Under the pieces are notes generated by a model. It was not told where the DNA came from and ran no database searches. It saw only the letters and a list, made by a program, of their open reading frames with translations. A stretch of 64,000 nucleotides of DNA, taken from NCBI GenBank assembly GCA_964017185.1, contig OZ024870.1:23397621-23461620 (forward strand), written 5' to 3'. The first letter of the stretch is position 1; each line of letters starts with the position of its first letter. Positions 1 to 15,004 of the stretch are shown in pieces. The translations under genes were made by a program, and so were the position numbers. This stretch comes from Rugalucina vietnamica (taxonomy: Eukaryota; Mollusca; Bivalvia; Lucinida; Lucinidae).

Positions 1-839
1 TGCCAAGGGGGCGAATATCGAAAAACAAAAATCGAAATAAAATTCTGTATTTCGATATTCAAATTTTTCCAAGTTTTTCTTTCGTAGATGGGTGAAAGTG
101 AGAACCTCCACTGCGAACATGATATTCGCAATGAGCACGTTCGCTATAGTACAAATTTGAGCACAAAAACGCCAAGGGGGCGAATATCGAAAAACGAAAA
201 TCAAAATAAAGTTCTGTATTTCGGTATTCAAATTTTTCCAAGTTTTTCTTTCGTAGATGGGTGAAAGTGAGAACCTCCACTGCGAACATGATATTCGCAA
301 TGAGCACGTTCGCTTTAGTACAAATTTGAGCACAAAAACGCCAAGGGGGCGAATATCGAAAAACGAAAATCGAAATAAATTCTGTATTTCGAAATTCAAA
401 TTTTTCAAAGTTTTTCTTTCGTAGATGGGTGAAAGTGAGAACCTCCACTGCGAACATGATATTCGCAATGAGCACGTTCGCTATAGTACAAATTTGAGCA
501 CAAAAACTCCAAGGGGGCGAATATCGAAAAACGAAAATCGAAATAAAATTCTGTATTTCGATATTCAAATTTTTCCAAGTTTTTCTTTCGTAGATGAGTG
601 AAAGTGAGAACCTCCACTGCGAACATGATATTCGCAATGAGCACGTTCGCTATAGGACAAATTTGAGCACAAAAACGCCAAGGGGGCGAATATCGAAAAA
701 CGAAAATCGAAATAAAATTCTGTATTTCGATATTCAAATTTTTCCAAGTTTTTCTTTCGTAGATGGGTGAAAGTGAGAACCTCCACTGCGAACATGATAT
801 TCGCAATGAGCACGTTCGCTATAGTACAAATTTGAGCAC

Positions 840-3800
840 AAAAACGCCAAGGGGGCGAATATCGAAAAATGAAAATCGAAATAAAATACTGTATTTCGAT
901 ATTCAATTTTTTCCAAGTTTTTCTTTCGTAGATGGGTGAAAGTGAGAACCTCCACTGCGAACATGATATTCGAAATGAGCACGTTCGCTATAGGACACAT
1001 TTGAGCACAAAAACGCCAAGGGGGTGAATATCGAAAAACGAAAATCGAAATAAAATTCTGTATTTCGATATTCAAATTTTTCCGAGTTTTTCTTTCGTTG
1101 ATGGGTGAAAGTGAGAACCTCCACTGCGAACATGATATTCGCAATGAGCACGTTCGCTATAGTACAAATTTGAGCACAAAAACGCCAAGGGGGCGAATAT
1201 CGAAAAACGAAAATCGAAATAAAATTCTGTATTTCGATATTCAAATTTTTCAAAGTTTTTCTTTCGTAGATGGGTGAAAGTGAGAACCTCCACTGCGAAC
1301 ATGATATTCGCAATGAGCACGTTCGCTATAGTACAAATTTGAGCACAAAAACGCCAAGGGGGCGAATATCGAAAAACGAAAATCGAAATAAAATTCTGTA
1401 TTTCGATATTCAATTTTTTCCAAGTTTTTCTTTCGTAGATGGGTGAAAGTGAGAACCATCACTGCGAACATGATATTCGCAATGAGCACGTTCGCAATAG
1501 GACAAATTTGAGCACAAAATTGCCAAGGGGGCGAATATCGAAAAACGAAAATCGAAATAAAATTCTGTATTTCGATATTCAAATTTTTCCAAGTTTTTCT
1601 TTCGTAGATGGGTGAAAGTGAGAACCTCCACTGCGAACATGATATTCGCAATGAGCACGTTCGCTATAGTACAAATTTGAGCACAAAAACGCCAAGGGGG
1701 CGAATATCGATAAACGAAAATCGAAATAAAATTCTGTTTTTCGATATTCAAATTTTTCCAAGTTTTTCTTTCGTAGATGGGTGAAAGTGAGAACCTCCAC
1801 TGCGAACATGATATTCGCAATGAGCACGTTCGCTATAGTACAAAATTGAGCACAAAATCTCCAAGGGGGCGAATATCGAAAAACGAAAATCGAAATAAAA
1901 TTCTGTATTTCGATATTCAAATTTATCAAAGTTTTTCTTTCGTAGATGGGTGAAAGTGAGAACCTCCACTGCGAACATGATATTCGCAATGAGCACGTTC
2001 GCTATAGTACAAATTTGAGCACAAAAACGCCAAGGGGGCGAATATCGAAAAACGAAAATCGAAATAAAATTCTGTATTTCGATATTCAAATTTTTTCAAG
2101 TTTTTCTTTCGTAGATGGGTGAAAGTGAGAACCTCCACTGCGAACATGATATTCGCAATGAGCACGTTCGCTATAGTACAAATTTGAGCACAAAAACGCC
2201 AAGGGGGCGAATATCGAAAAACGAAAATCGAAATAAAATTCTGTATTTCGATATTCAAATTTATCAAAGTTTTTCTTTCGTAGATGGGTGAAAGTGAGAA
2301 CCTCCACTGCGAACATGATATTCGCAATGAGCACGTTCGCTATAGTACAAATTTGAGCACAAAAACACCAAGGGGGCGAATATCGAAAAACGAAAATCGA
2401 AATAAAATTCTGTATTTCGATATTCAAGTTTTTCCAAGTTTTTCTTTCGTAGATGAGTGAAAGTGAGAACCTCCACTGCGAACATGATATTCGCAATGAG
2501 CACGTTCGCTATAGTACAAATTTGAGCACAAAAACGCCAAGGGGGCGAATATCGAAAAACGAAAATCGAAATAAAATTCTGTATTTCGATATTGAATTTT
2601 TTCCATGTTTTTCTTTCGCAGATGGGTGAAAGTGAGAACCTCCACTGCGAACATGATATTCGCAATGAGCACGTTCGCTGTTGTACAAATTTGAGCACAA
2701 AAACGCCAAGGGGGCGAATATGGAAAAACGAAAATCGAAATAAAATTCTGTATTTTGATATTCAAATTTTTCCAAGTTTTTCTTTCGTAGATGGATGAAA
2801 GTGAGAACCTCCACTGCGAACATGATATTCGCAATGAGCACGTTCGCTATAGTACAAATTTGAGCACAAAAACGCTAAGGGGGCGAATATCGAAAAACGA
2901 AAATCGAAATAAAATTCTGTATTTCGATATTCAAGTTTTTCCAAGTTTTTCTTTCGTAGATGGGTGAAAGTGAGAACCTCCACTGCGAACATGATATTCG
3001 CAATGAGCACGTTCGCTATAGTTCAAATTTGAGCACAAAAACTCCAAGGGGGCGAATATCGAAAAACGAAAATCGAAATAAAATTCTGTATTTCGATATT
3101 CAACTTTATCAAAGTTTTTCTTTCGTAGATGGGTGAAAGTGAGAACCTCCACTGCGAACATGATATTCGCAATGAGCACGTTCGCTATAGGACAAATTTG
3201 AGCACAAAAACGCCAAGGGGGCGAATATCGAAAAACGAAAATCGAAATAAAATTCTGTATTTCGATATTCAAATTTTTCCAAGTTTTTTCTTTCGTAGAT
3301 GGGTGATAGTGAGAACCTCCACTGCGAACATGATATTCGCAATGAGCACGTTCGCTATAGTACAAATTTGAGCACAAAAACGCCAAGGGGGCGAATATCG
3401 AAAAACGAAAATCGAAATAAAATTCTGTATTTCGATATTCAAGTTTTTCCAAGTTTTTCTTTCGTAGATGGGTGAAAGTGAGAACCTCCACTGCGAACAT
3501 GATATTCGCAATGAGCACGTTCGCTATAGTTCAAATTTGAGCACAAAAACTCCAAGGGGGCGAATATCGAAAAACGAAAATCGAAATAAAATTCTGTATT
3601 TCGATATTCAAATTTATCAAAGTTTTTCTTTCGTAGATGGGTGAAAGTGAGAACCTCCACTGCGAACATGATATTCGCAATGAGCACGTTCGCTATAGGA
3701 CAAATTTGAGCACAAAAACGCCAAGGGGGCGAATATCGAAAAACGAAAATCGAAATAAAATTCTGTATTTCGATATTCAAATTTTTCCAAGTTTTTCTTT

Positions 3801-6800
3801 CGTAGATGGGTGAAAGTGAGAATCTCCACTGCGAACATGATATTCGCAATGAGCACGTTCGCTATAGTACAAATTTGAGCACAAAAACGCCAAGGGGGCG
3901 AATATCGAAAAACGAAAATCGAAATAAAATTCTGTATTTCGATATTCAAATTTTTCCAAGTTTTTCTTTCGTAGATGGGTGAAAGTGAGAACCTCCACTG
4001 CGAACATGATATTCGCAATGAGCACATTCGCTATAGTACAAATTTGAGCACAAAAACGCCAAGGGGGCGAATATCGAAAAACGAAAATCGAAATAAAATT
4101 CTGTATTTCGATATTCAAGTTTTTCCAAGTTTTTCTTTCGTAGATGGGTGAAAGTGAGAACCTCCACTGCGAACATGATATTCGCAATGAGCACGTTCGC
4201 TATAGTACAAATTTGAGCATAAAAACGCCAAGGGGGCGAATATCGAAAAACGAAAATCGAAATAAAATTCTGTATTTCGATATTGAATTTTTTCCATGTT
4301 TTTCTTTCGCAGATGGGTGAAAGTGAGAACCTCCACTGCGAACATGATATTCGCAATGAGCACGTTCGCTATAGTACAAATTTGAGCACAAAAACGCCAA
4401 GGGGGCGAATATCGAAAAATGAAAATCGAAATAAAATACTGTATTTCGATATTCAATTTTTTCCAAGTTTTTCTTTCGTAGATGGGTGAAAGTGAGAACC
4501 TCCACTGCGAACATGATATTCGAAATGAGCACGTTCGCTATAGGACACATTTGAGCACAAAAACGCCAAGGGGGTGAATATCGAAAAACGAAAATCGAAA
4601 TAAAATTCTGTATTTCGATATTCAAATTTTTCCGAGTTTTTCTTTCGTTGATGGGTGAAAGTGAGAACCTCCACTGCGAACATGATATTCGCAATGAGCA
4701 CGTTCGCTATAGTACAAATTTGAGCACAAAAACGCCAAGGGGGCGAATATCGAAAAACGAAAATCGAAATAAAATTCTGTATTTCGATATTCAAATTTTT
4801 CAAAGTTTTTCTTTCGTAGATGGGTGAAAGTGAGAACCTCCACTGCGAACATGATATTCGCAATGAGCACGTTCGCTATAGTACAAATTTGAGCACAAAA
4901 ACGCCAAGGGGGCGAATATCGAAAAACGAAAATCGAAATAAAATTCTGTATTTCGATATTCAATTTTTTCCAAGTTTTTCTTTCGTAGACGGGTGAAAGT
5001 GAGAACCATCACTGCGAACATGATATTCGCAATGAGCACGTTCGCAATAGGACAAATTTGAGCACAAAATTGCCAAGGGGGCGAATATCGAAAAACGAAA
5101 ATCGAAATAAAATTCTGTATTTCGATATTCAAATTTTTCCAAGTTTTTCTTTCGTAGATGGGTGAAAGTGAGAACCTCCACTGCGAACATGATATTCGCA
5201 ATGAGCACGTTCGCTATAGTACAAATTTGAGCACAAAAACGCCAAGGGGGCGAATATCGATAAACGAAAATCGAAATAAAATTCTGTTTTTCGATATTCA
5301 AATTTTTCCAAGTTTTTCTTTCGTAGATGGGTGAAAGTGAGAACCTCCACTGCGAACATGATATTCGCAATGAGCACGTTCGCTATAGTACAAAATTGAG
5401 CACAAAATCTCCAAGGGGGCGAATATCGAAAAACGAAAATCGAAATAAAATTCTGTATTTCGATATTCAAATTTATCAAAGTTTTTCTTTCGTAGATGGG
5501 TGAAAGTGAGAACCTCCACTGCGAACATGATATTCGCAATGAGCACGTTCGCTATAGTACAAATTTGAGCACAAAAACGCCAAGGGGGCGAATATCGAAA
5601 AACGAAAATCGAAATAAAATTCTGTATTTCGATATTCAAATTTTTTCAAGTTTTTCTTTCGTAGATGGGTGAAAGTGAGAACCTCCACTGCGAACATGAT
5701 ATTCGCAATGAGCACGTTCGCTATAGTACAAATTTGAGCACAAAAACGCCAAGGGGGCGAATATCGAAAAACGAAAATCGAAATAAAATTCTGTATTTCG
5801 ATATTCAAATTTATCAAAGTTTTTCTTTCGTAGATGGGTGAAAGTGAGAACCTCCACTGCGAACATGATATTCGCAATGAGCACGTTCGCTATAGTACAA
5901 ATTTGAGCACAAAAACGCCAAGGGGGCGAATATCGAAAAACGAAAATCGAAATAAAATTCTGTATTTCGATATTCAAGTTTTTCCAAGTTTTTCTTTCGT
6001 AGATGAGTGAAAGTGAGAACCTCCACTGCGAACATGATATTCGCAATGAGCACGTTCGCTATAGTACAAATTTGAGCACAAAAACGCCAAGGGGGCGAAT
6101 ATCGAAAAACGAAAATCGAAATAAAATTCTGTATTTCGATATTGAATTTTTTCCATGTTTTTCTTTCGCAGATGGGTGAAAGTGAGAACCTCCACTGCGA
6201 ACATGATATTCGCAATGAGCACGTTCGCTGTTGTACAAATTTGAGCACAAAAACGCCAAGGGGGCGAATATGGAAAAACGAAAATCGAAATAAAATTCTG
6301 TATTTTGATATTCAAATTTTTCCAAGTTTTTCTTTCGTAGATGGATGAAAGTGAGAACCTCCACTGCGAACATGATATTCGCAATGAGCACGTTCGCTAT
6401 AGTACAAATTTGAGCACAAAAACGCTAAGGGGGCGAATATCGAAAAACGAAAATCGAAATAAAATTCTGTATTTCGATATTCAAGTTTTTCCAAGTTTTT
6501 CTTTCGTAGATGGGTGAAAGTGAGAACCTCCACTGCGAACATGATATTCGCAATGAGCACGTTCGCTATAGTTCAAATTTGAGCACAAAAACTCCAAGGG
6601 GGCGAATATCGAAAAACGAAAATCGAAATAAAATTCTGTATTTCGATATTCAACTTTATCAAAGTTTTTCTTTCGTAGATGGGTGAAAGTGAGAACCTCC
6701 ACTGCGAACATGATATTCGCAATGAGCACGTTCGCTATAGGACAAATTTGAGCACAAAAACGCCAAGGGGGCGAATATCGAAAAACGAAAATCGAAATAA

Positions 6801-7939
6801 AATTCTGTATTTCGATATTCAAATTTTTCCAAGTTTTTTCTTTCGTAGATGGGTGATAGTGAGAACCTCCACTGCGAACATGATATTCGCAATGAGCACG
6901 TTCGCTATAGTACAAATTTGAGCACAAAAACGCCAAGGGGGCGAATATCGAAAAACGAAAATCGAAATAAAATTCTGTATTTCGATATTCAAGTTTTTCC
7001 AAGTTTTTCTTTCGTAGATGGGTGAAAGTGAGAACCTCCACTGCGAACATGATATTCGCAATGAGCACGTTCGCTATAGTTCAAATTTGAGCACAAAAAC
7101 TCCAAGGGGGCGAATATCGAAAAACGAAAATCGAAATAAAATTCTGTATTTCGATATTCAAATTTATCAAAGTTTTTCTTTCGTAGATGGGTGAAAGTGA
7201 GAACCTCCACTGCGAACATGATATTCGCAATGAGCACGTTCGCTATAGGACAAATTTGAGCACAAAAACGCCAAGGGGGCGAATATCGAAAAACGAAAAT
7301 CGAAATAAAATTCTGTATTTCGATATTCAAATTTTTCCAAGTTTTTCTTTCGTAGATGGGTGAAAGTGAGAACCTCCACTGCGAACATGATATTCGCAAT
7401 GAGCACGTTCGCTATAGTACAAATTTGAGCACAAAAACGCCAAGGGGGCGAATATCGAAAAACGAAAATCGAAATAAAATTCTGTATTTCGATATTCAAA
7501 TTTTTCCAAGTTTTTCTTTCGTAGATGGGTGAAAGTGAGAACCTCCACTGCGAACATGATATTCGCAATGAGCACATTCGCTATAGTACAAATTTGAGCA
7601 CAAAAACGCCAAGGGGGCGAATATCGAAAAACGAAAATCGAAATAAAATTCTGTATTTCGATATTCAAGTTTTTCCAAGTTTTTCTTTCGTAGATGGGTG
7701 AAAGTGAGAACCTCCACTGCGAACATGATATTCGCAATGAGCACGTTCGCTATAGTACAAATTTGAGCATAAAAACGCCAAGGGGGCGAATATCGAAAAA
7801 CGAAAATCGAAATAAAATTCTGTATTTCGATATTGAATTTTTTCCATGTTTTTCTTTCGCAGATGGGTGAAAGTGAGAACCTCCACTGCGAACATGATAT
7901 TCGCAATGAGCACGTTCGCTATTGTACAAATTTGAGCAC
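840..7939. repeat. 3,550-bp higher-order repeat (21 monomers), two tandem copies
   Basis: Diagnostic monomer variants recur in the same order at an offset of exactly 3,550 bp (21 x 169 + 1). Variant monomers at 903, 1072, 1250, 2264, 2931 and 3109 reappear at 4453, 4622, 4800, 5814, 6481 and 6659. The copies differ by only a few bases, for example 'GTAGATGGG' near 1436 against 'GTAGACGGG' near 4986. This points to recent block duplication within the satellite. Block edges are approximate because monomers resemble each other. Confidence 0.85.
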
Positions 7940-8169
7940 AAAAACGCCAAGGGGGCGAATATCGAAAAACGAAAATCGAAATAAAATTCTGTATTTCGAT
8001 ATTCAAATTTTTCCAAGTTTTTCTTTCGTAGATGGTTGAAAGTGAGAACCTCCACTGCGAACATGATATTCGCAATGAGCACGTTCGCTATAGTACAAAT
8101 TTGAGCACAAAAACGCTAAGGGGGCGAATATCGAAAAACGAAAATCGAAATAAAATTCTGTATTTCGAT

Positions 8170-11130
8170 ATTCAAGTTTTTCCAAGTTTTTCTTTCGTAG
8201 ATGGGTGAAAGTGAGAACCTCCACTGCGAACATGATATTCGCAATGAGCACGTTCGCTATAGTACAAATTTGAGCACAAAAACGCCAAGGGGGCGAATAT
8301 CGATAAACGAAAATCGAAATAAAATTCTGTTTTTCGATATTCAAATTTTTCCAAGTTTTTCTTTCGTAGATGGGTGAAAGTGAGAACCTCCACTGCGAAC
8401 ATGATATTCGCAATGAGCACGTTCGCTATAGTACAAAATTGAGCACAAAATCTCCAAGGGGGCGAATATCGAAAAACGAAAATCGAAATAAAATTCTGTA
8501 TTTCGATATTCAAATTTATCAAAGTTTTTCTTTCGTAGATGGGTGAAAGTGAGAACCTCCACTGCGAACATGATATTCGCAATGAGCACGTTCGCTATAG
8601 TACAAATTTGAGCACAAAAACGCCAAGGGGGCGAATATCGAAAAACGAAAATCGAAATAAAATTCTGTATTTCGATATTCAAATTTTTTCAAGTTTTTCT
8701 TTCGTAGATGGGTGAAAGTGAGAACCTCCACTGCGAACATGATATTCGCAATGAGCACGTTCGCTATAGTACAAATTTGAGCACAAAAACGCCAAGGGGG
8801 CGAATATCGAAAAACGAAAATCGAAATAAAATTCTGTATTTCGATATTCAAATTTATCAAAGTTTTTCTTTCGTAGATGGGTGAAAGTGAGAACCTCCAC
8901 TGCGAACATGATATTCGCAATGAGCACGTTCGCTATAGTACAAATTTGAGCACAAAAACGCCAAGGGGGCGAATATCGAAAAACGAAAATCGAAATAAAA
9001 TTCTGTATTTCGATATTCAAGTTTTTCCAAGTTTTTCTTTCGTAGATGAGTGAAAGTGAGAACCTCCACTGCGAACATGATATTCGCAATGAGCACGTTC
9101 GCTATAGTACAAATTTGAGCACAAAAACGCCAAGGGGGCGAATATCGAAAAACGAAAATCGAAATAAAATTCTGTATTTCGATATTGAATTTTTTCCATG
9201 TTTTTCTTTCGCAGATGGGTGAAAGTGAGAACCTCCACTGCGAACATGATATTCGCAATGAGCACGTTCGCTGTTGTACAAATTTGAGCACAAAAACGCC
9301 AAGGGGGCGAATATGGAAAAACGAAAATCGAAATAAAATTCTGTATTTTGATATTCAAATTTTTCCAAGTTTTTCTTTCGTAGATGGATGAAAGTGAGAA
9401 CCTCCACTGCGAACATGATATTCGCAATGAGCACGTTCGCTATAGTACAAATTTGAGCACAAAAACGCTAAGGGGGCGAATATCGAAAAACGAAAATCGA
9501 AATAAAATTCTGTATTTCGATATTCAAGTTTTTCCAAGTTTTTCTTTCGTAGATGGGTGAAAGTGAGAACCTCCACTGCGAACATGATATTCGCAATGAG
9601 CACGTTCGCTATAGTTCAAATTTGAGCACAAAAACTCCAAGGGGGCGAATATCGAAAAACGAAAATCGAAATAAAATTCTGTATTTCGATATTCAACTTT
9701 ATCAAAGTTTTTCTTTCGTAGATGGGTGAAAGTGAGAACCTCCACTGCGAACATGATATTCGCAATGAGCACGTTCGCTATAGGACAAATTTGAGCACAA
9801 AAACGCCAAGGGGGCGAATATCGAAAAACGAAAATCGAAATAAAATTCTGTATTTCGATATTCAAATTTTTCCAAGTTTTTTCTTTCGTAGATGGGTGAT
9901 AGTGAGAACCTCCACTGCGAACATGATATTCGCAATGAGCACGTTCGCTATAGTACAAATTTGAGCACAAAAACGCCAAGGGGGCGAATATCGAAAAACG
10001 AAAATCGAAATAAAATTCTGTATTTCGATATTCAAGTTTTTCCAAGTTTTTCTTTCGTAGATGGGTGAAAGTGAGAACCTCCACTGCGAACATGATATTC
10101 GCAATGAGCACGTTCGCTATAGTTCAAATTTGAGCACAAAAACTCCAAGGGGGCGAATATCGAAAAACGAAAATCGAAATAAAATTCTGTATTTCGATAT
10201 TCAAATTTATCAAAGTTTTTCTTTCGTAGATGGGTGAAAGTGAGAACCTCCACTGCGAACATGATATTCGCAATGAGCACGTTCGCTATAGGACAAATTT
10301 GAGCACAAAAACGCCAAGGGGGCGAATATCGAAAAACGAAAATCGAAATAAAATTCTGTATTTCGATATTCAAATTTTTCCAAGTTTTTCTTTCGTAGAT
10401 GGGTGAAAGTGAGAACCTCCACTGCGAACATGATATTCGCAATGAGCACGTTCGCTATAGTACAAATTTGAGCACAAAAACGCCAAGGGGGCGAATATCG
10501 AAAAACGAAAATCGAAATAAAATTCTGTATTTCGATATTCAAATTTTTCCAAGTTTTTCTTTCGTAGATGGGTGAAAGTGAGAACCTCCACTGCGAACAT
10601 GATATTCGCAATGAGCACATTCGCTATAGTACAAATTTGAGCACAAAAACGCCAAGGGGGCGAATATCGAAAAACGAAAATCGAAATAAAATTCTGTATT
10701 TCGATATTCAAGTTTTTCCAAGTTTTTCTTTCGTAGATGGGTGAAAGTGAGAACCTCCACTGCGAACATGATATTCGCAATGAGCACGTTCGCTATAGTA
10801 CAAATTTGAGCATAAAAACGCCAAGGGGGCGAATATCGAAAAACGAAAATCGAAATAAAATTCTGTATTTCGATATTGAATTTTTTCCATGTTTTTCTTT
10901 CGCAGATGGGTGAAAGTGAGAACCTCCACTGCGAACATGATATTCGCAATGAGCACGTTCGCTATTGTACAAATTTGAGCACAAAAACGCCAAGGGGGCG
11001 AATATCGAAAAACGAAAATCGAAATAAAATTCTGTATTTCGATATTCAAATTTTTCCAAGTTTTTCTTTCGTAGATGGTTGAAAGTGAGAACCTCCACTG
11101 CGAACATGATATTCGCAATGAGCACGTTCG
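8170..11130. repeat. 3,043-bp offset higher-order copy (18 monomers) of 5127-8087
   Basis: The variant order from about 5127 to 8087 is repeated at +3,043 bp (18 x 169 + 1): variants at 5129, 5814, 6059, 6481 and 7496 recur at 8172, 8857, 9102, 9524 and 10539. The period differs from the neighbouring 3,550-bp block because three monomers are missing around 8003-8172. That pattern is expected of unequal exchange inside the array. Confidence 0.8.
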
Positions 11131-12560
11131 CTATAGTACAAATTTGAGCACAAAAACGCTAAGGGGGCGAATATCGAAAAACGAAAATCGAAATAAAATT
11201 CTGTATTTCGATATTCAAGTTTTTCCAAGTTTTTCTTTCGTAGATGGGTGAAAGTGAGAACCTCCACTGCGAACATGATATTCGCAATGAGCACGTTCGC
11301 TATAGTTCAAATTTGAGCACAAAAACTCCAAGGGGGCGAATATCGAAAAACGAAAATCGAAATAAAATTCTGTATTTCGATATTCAAATTTATCAAAGTT
11401 TTTCTTTCGTAGATGGGTGAAAGTGAGAACCTCCACTGCGAACATGATATTCGCAATGAGCACGTTCGCTATAGGACAAATTTGAGCACAAAAACGCCAA
11501 GGGGGCGAATATCGAAAAACGAAAATCGAAATAAAATTCTGTATTTCGATATTCAAATTTTTCCAAGTTTTTCTTTCGTAGATGGGTGAAAGTGAGAACC
11601 TCCACTGCGAACATGATATTCGCAATGAGCACGTTCGCTATAGTACAAATTTGAGCACAAAAACGCCAAGGGGGCGAATATCGAAAAACGAAAATCGAAA
11701 TAAAATTCTGTATTTCGATATTCAAATTTTTCCAAGTTTTTCTTTCGTAGATGGGTGAAAGTGAGAACCTCCACTGCGAACATGATATTCGCAATGAGCA
11801 CATTCGCTATAGTACAAATTTGAGCACAAAAACGCCAAGGGGGCGAATATCGAAAAACGAAAATCGAAATAAAATTCTGTATTTCGATATTCAAGTTTTT
11901 CCAAGTTTTTCTTTCGTAGATGGGTGAAAGTGAGAACCTCCACTGCGAACATGATATTCGCAATGAGCACGTTCGCTATAGTACAAATTTGAGCATAAAA
12001 ACGCCAAGGGGGCGAATATCGAAAAACGAAAATCGAAATAAAATTCTGTATTTCGATATTGAATTTTTTCCATGTTTTTCTTTCGCAGATGGGTGAAAGT
12101 GAGAACCTCCACTGCGAACATGATATTCGCAATGAGCACGTTCGCTATTGTACAAATTTGAGCACAAAAACGCCAAGGGGGCGAATATCGAAAAACGAAA
12201 ATCGAAATAAAATTCTGTATTTCGATATTCAAATTTTTCCAAGTTTTTCTTTCGTAGATGGTTGAAAGTGAGAACCTCCACTGCGAACATGATATTCGCA
12301 ATGAGCACGTTCGCTATAGTACAAATTTGAGCACAAAAACGCTAAGGGGGCGAATATCGAAAAACGAAAATCGAAATAAAATTCTGTATTTCGATATTCA
12401 AGTTTTTCCAAGTTTTTCTTTCGTAGATGGGTGAAAGTGAGAACCTCCACTGCGAACATGATATTCGCAATGAGCACGTTCGCTATAGTTCAAATTTGAG
12501 CACAAAAACTCCAAGGCGGCGAATATCGAAAAACGAAAATCGAAATAAAATTCTGTATTT
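10032..12560. repeat. 1,183-bp (7-monomer) tandem block within the satellite
   Basis: Monomer variants at 10032, 10210, 10539, 10793 and 10876 recur at 11215, 11393, 11722, 11976 and 12059, an offset of 1,183 bp (7 x 169). A third copy begins near 12398 and diverges after about 12560. A further related copy lies at about 14772-15860, at an offset of 3,379 bp. Confidence 0.8.
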
Positions 12561-14087
12561 CGATATTCAAATTTATCAAAGTTTTTCTTTCGTAGATGGG
12601 TGAAAGTGAGAACCTCCACTGCGAACATGATATTCGCAATGAGCACGTTCGCTATAGGACAAATTTGAGCACAAAAACGCCAAGGGGGCGAATATCGAAA
12701 AACGAAAATCGAAATAAAATTCTGTATTTCGATATTCAAATTTTTCCAAGTTTTTCTTTCGTAGATGGGTGAAAGTGAGAACCTCCACTGCGAACATGAT
12801 ATTCGCAATGAGCACGTTCGCTATAGTACAAATTTGAGCACAAAAACGCCAAGGGGGCGAATATCGAAAAACGAAAATCGAAATAAAATTCTGTATTTCG
12901 ATATTAAAATTTTTCCAAGTTTTTATTTCGTAGATGGATGAAAGTGAGAACCTCCACTGCGAACATGATATTCGCAATGAGCACGTTCGCTATAGTACAA
13001 ATTTGAGCACAAAAACGCCAAGGGGGCGAATATCGAAAAACGAAAATCGAAATAAAATTCTGTATTTCGATATTCAAGTTTTTCCAAGTTTTTCTTTCGT
13101 AGATGGGTGAAAGTGAGAACCTCCACTGCGAACATGATATTCGCAATGAGCACGTTCGCTATAGTACAAATTTGAGCATAAAAACGCCAAGGGGGCGAAT
13201 ATCGAAAAACGAAAATCGAAATAAAATTCTGTATTTCGATATTGAATTTTTTCCATGTTTTTCTTTCGCAGATGGGTGAAAGTGAGAACCTCCACTGCGA
13301 ACATGATATTCGCAATGAGCACGTTCGCTGTTGTACAAATTTGAGCACAAAAACGCCAAGGGGGCGAATATCGAAAAACGAAAATCGAAATAAAATTCTG
13401 TATTTCGATATTCAAATTTTTCCAAGTTTTTCTTTCGTAGATGGATGAAAGTGAGAACCTCCACTGCGAACATGATATTCGCAATGAGCACGTTCGCTAT
13501 AGTACAAATTTGAGCACAAAAACGCTAAGGGGGCGAATATCGAAAAACGAAAATCGAAATAAAATTCTGTATTTCGATATTCAAGTTTTTCCAAGTTTTT
13601 CTTTCGTAGATGGGTGAAAGTGAGAACCTCCACTGCGAACATGATATTCGCAATGAGCACGTTCGCTATAGTTCAAATTTGAGCACAAAAACTCCAAGGG
13701 GGCGAATATCGAAAAACGAAAATCGAAATAAAATTCTGTATTTCGATATTCAAATTTATCAAAGTTTTTCTTTCGTAGATGGGTGAAAGTGAGAACCTCC
13801 ACTGCGAACATGATATTCGCAATGAGCACGTTCGCTATAGGACAAATTTGAGCACAAAAACGCCAAGGGGGCGAATATCGAAAAACGAAAATCGAAATAA
13901 AATTCTGTATTTCGATATTCAAATTTTTCCAAGTTTTTTCTTTCGTAGATGGGTGATAGTGAGAACCTCCACTGCGAACATGATATTCGCAATGAGCACG
14001 TTCGCTATAGTACAAATTTGAGCACAAAAACGCCAAGGGGCGAATATCGAAAAACGAAAATCGAAATAAAATTCTGTATTTCGATAT

Positions 14088-15004
14088 TCAAGTTTTTCCA
14101 AGTTTTTCTTTCGTAGATGGGTGAAAGTGAGAACCTCCACTGCGAACATGATATTCGCAATGAGCACGTTCGCTATAGTTCAAATTTGAGCACAAAAACT
14201 CCAAGGGGGCGAATATCGAAAAACGAAAATCGAAATAAAATTCTGTATTTCGATATTCAAATTTATCAAAGTTTTTCTTTCGTAGATGGGTGAAAGTGAG
14301 AACCTCCACTGCGAACATGATATTCGCAATGAGCACGTTCGCTATAGGACAAATTTGAGCACAAAAACGCCAAGGGGGCGAATATCGAAAAACGAAAATC
14401 GAAATAAAATTCTGTATTTCGATATTCAAATTTTTCCAAGTTTTTCTTTCGTAGATGGGTGATAGTGAGAACCTCCACTGCGAACATGATATTCGCAATG
14501 AGCACGTTCGCTATAGTACAAATTTGAGCACAAAAACGCCAAGGGGCGAATATCGAAAAACGAAAATCGAAATAAAATTCTGTATTTCGATATTCAAGTT
14601 TTTCCAAGTTTTTCTTTCGTAGATGGGTGAAAGTGAGAACCTCCACTGCGAACATGATATTCGCAATGAGCACGTTCGCTATAGTTCAAATTTGAGCACA
14701 AAAACTCCAAGGGGGCGAATATCGAAAAACGAAAATCGAAATAAAATTCTGTATTTCGATATTCAAATTTATCAAAGTTTTTCTTTCGTAGATGGGTGAA
14801 AGTGAGAACCTCCACTGCGAACATGATATTCGCAATGAGCACGTTCGCTATAGGACAAATTTGAGCACAAAAACGCCAAGGGGGCGAATATCGAAAAACG
14901 AAAATCGAAATAAAATTCTGTATTTCGATATTCAAATTTTTCCAAGTTTTTCTTTCGTAGATGGGTGAAAGTGAGAACCTCCACTGCGAACATGATATTC
15001 GCAA
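14088..15004. repeat. 506-bp (3-monomer) tandem duplication in the satellite
   Basis: The monomers starting at 14088 and 14594 carry the same variants 506 bp apart (3 x 169 - 1). The preceding segments of both copies share the same one-base deletion in the G run (near 14038 and 14541). This is the smallest and probably one of the newest amplification steps visible. Confidence 0.7.

Noticed and set aside
1-169. Hammerhead motif in the satellite monomer
   Set aside because: Neither strand of the monomer contains CTGANGA followed by a stem and GAAA.
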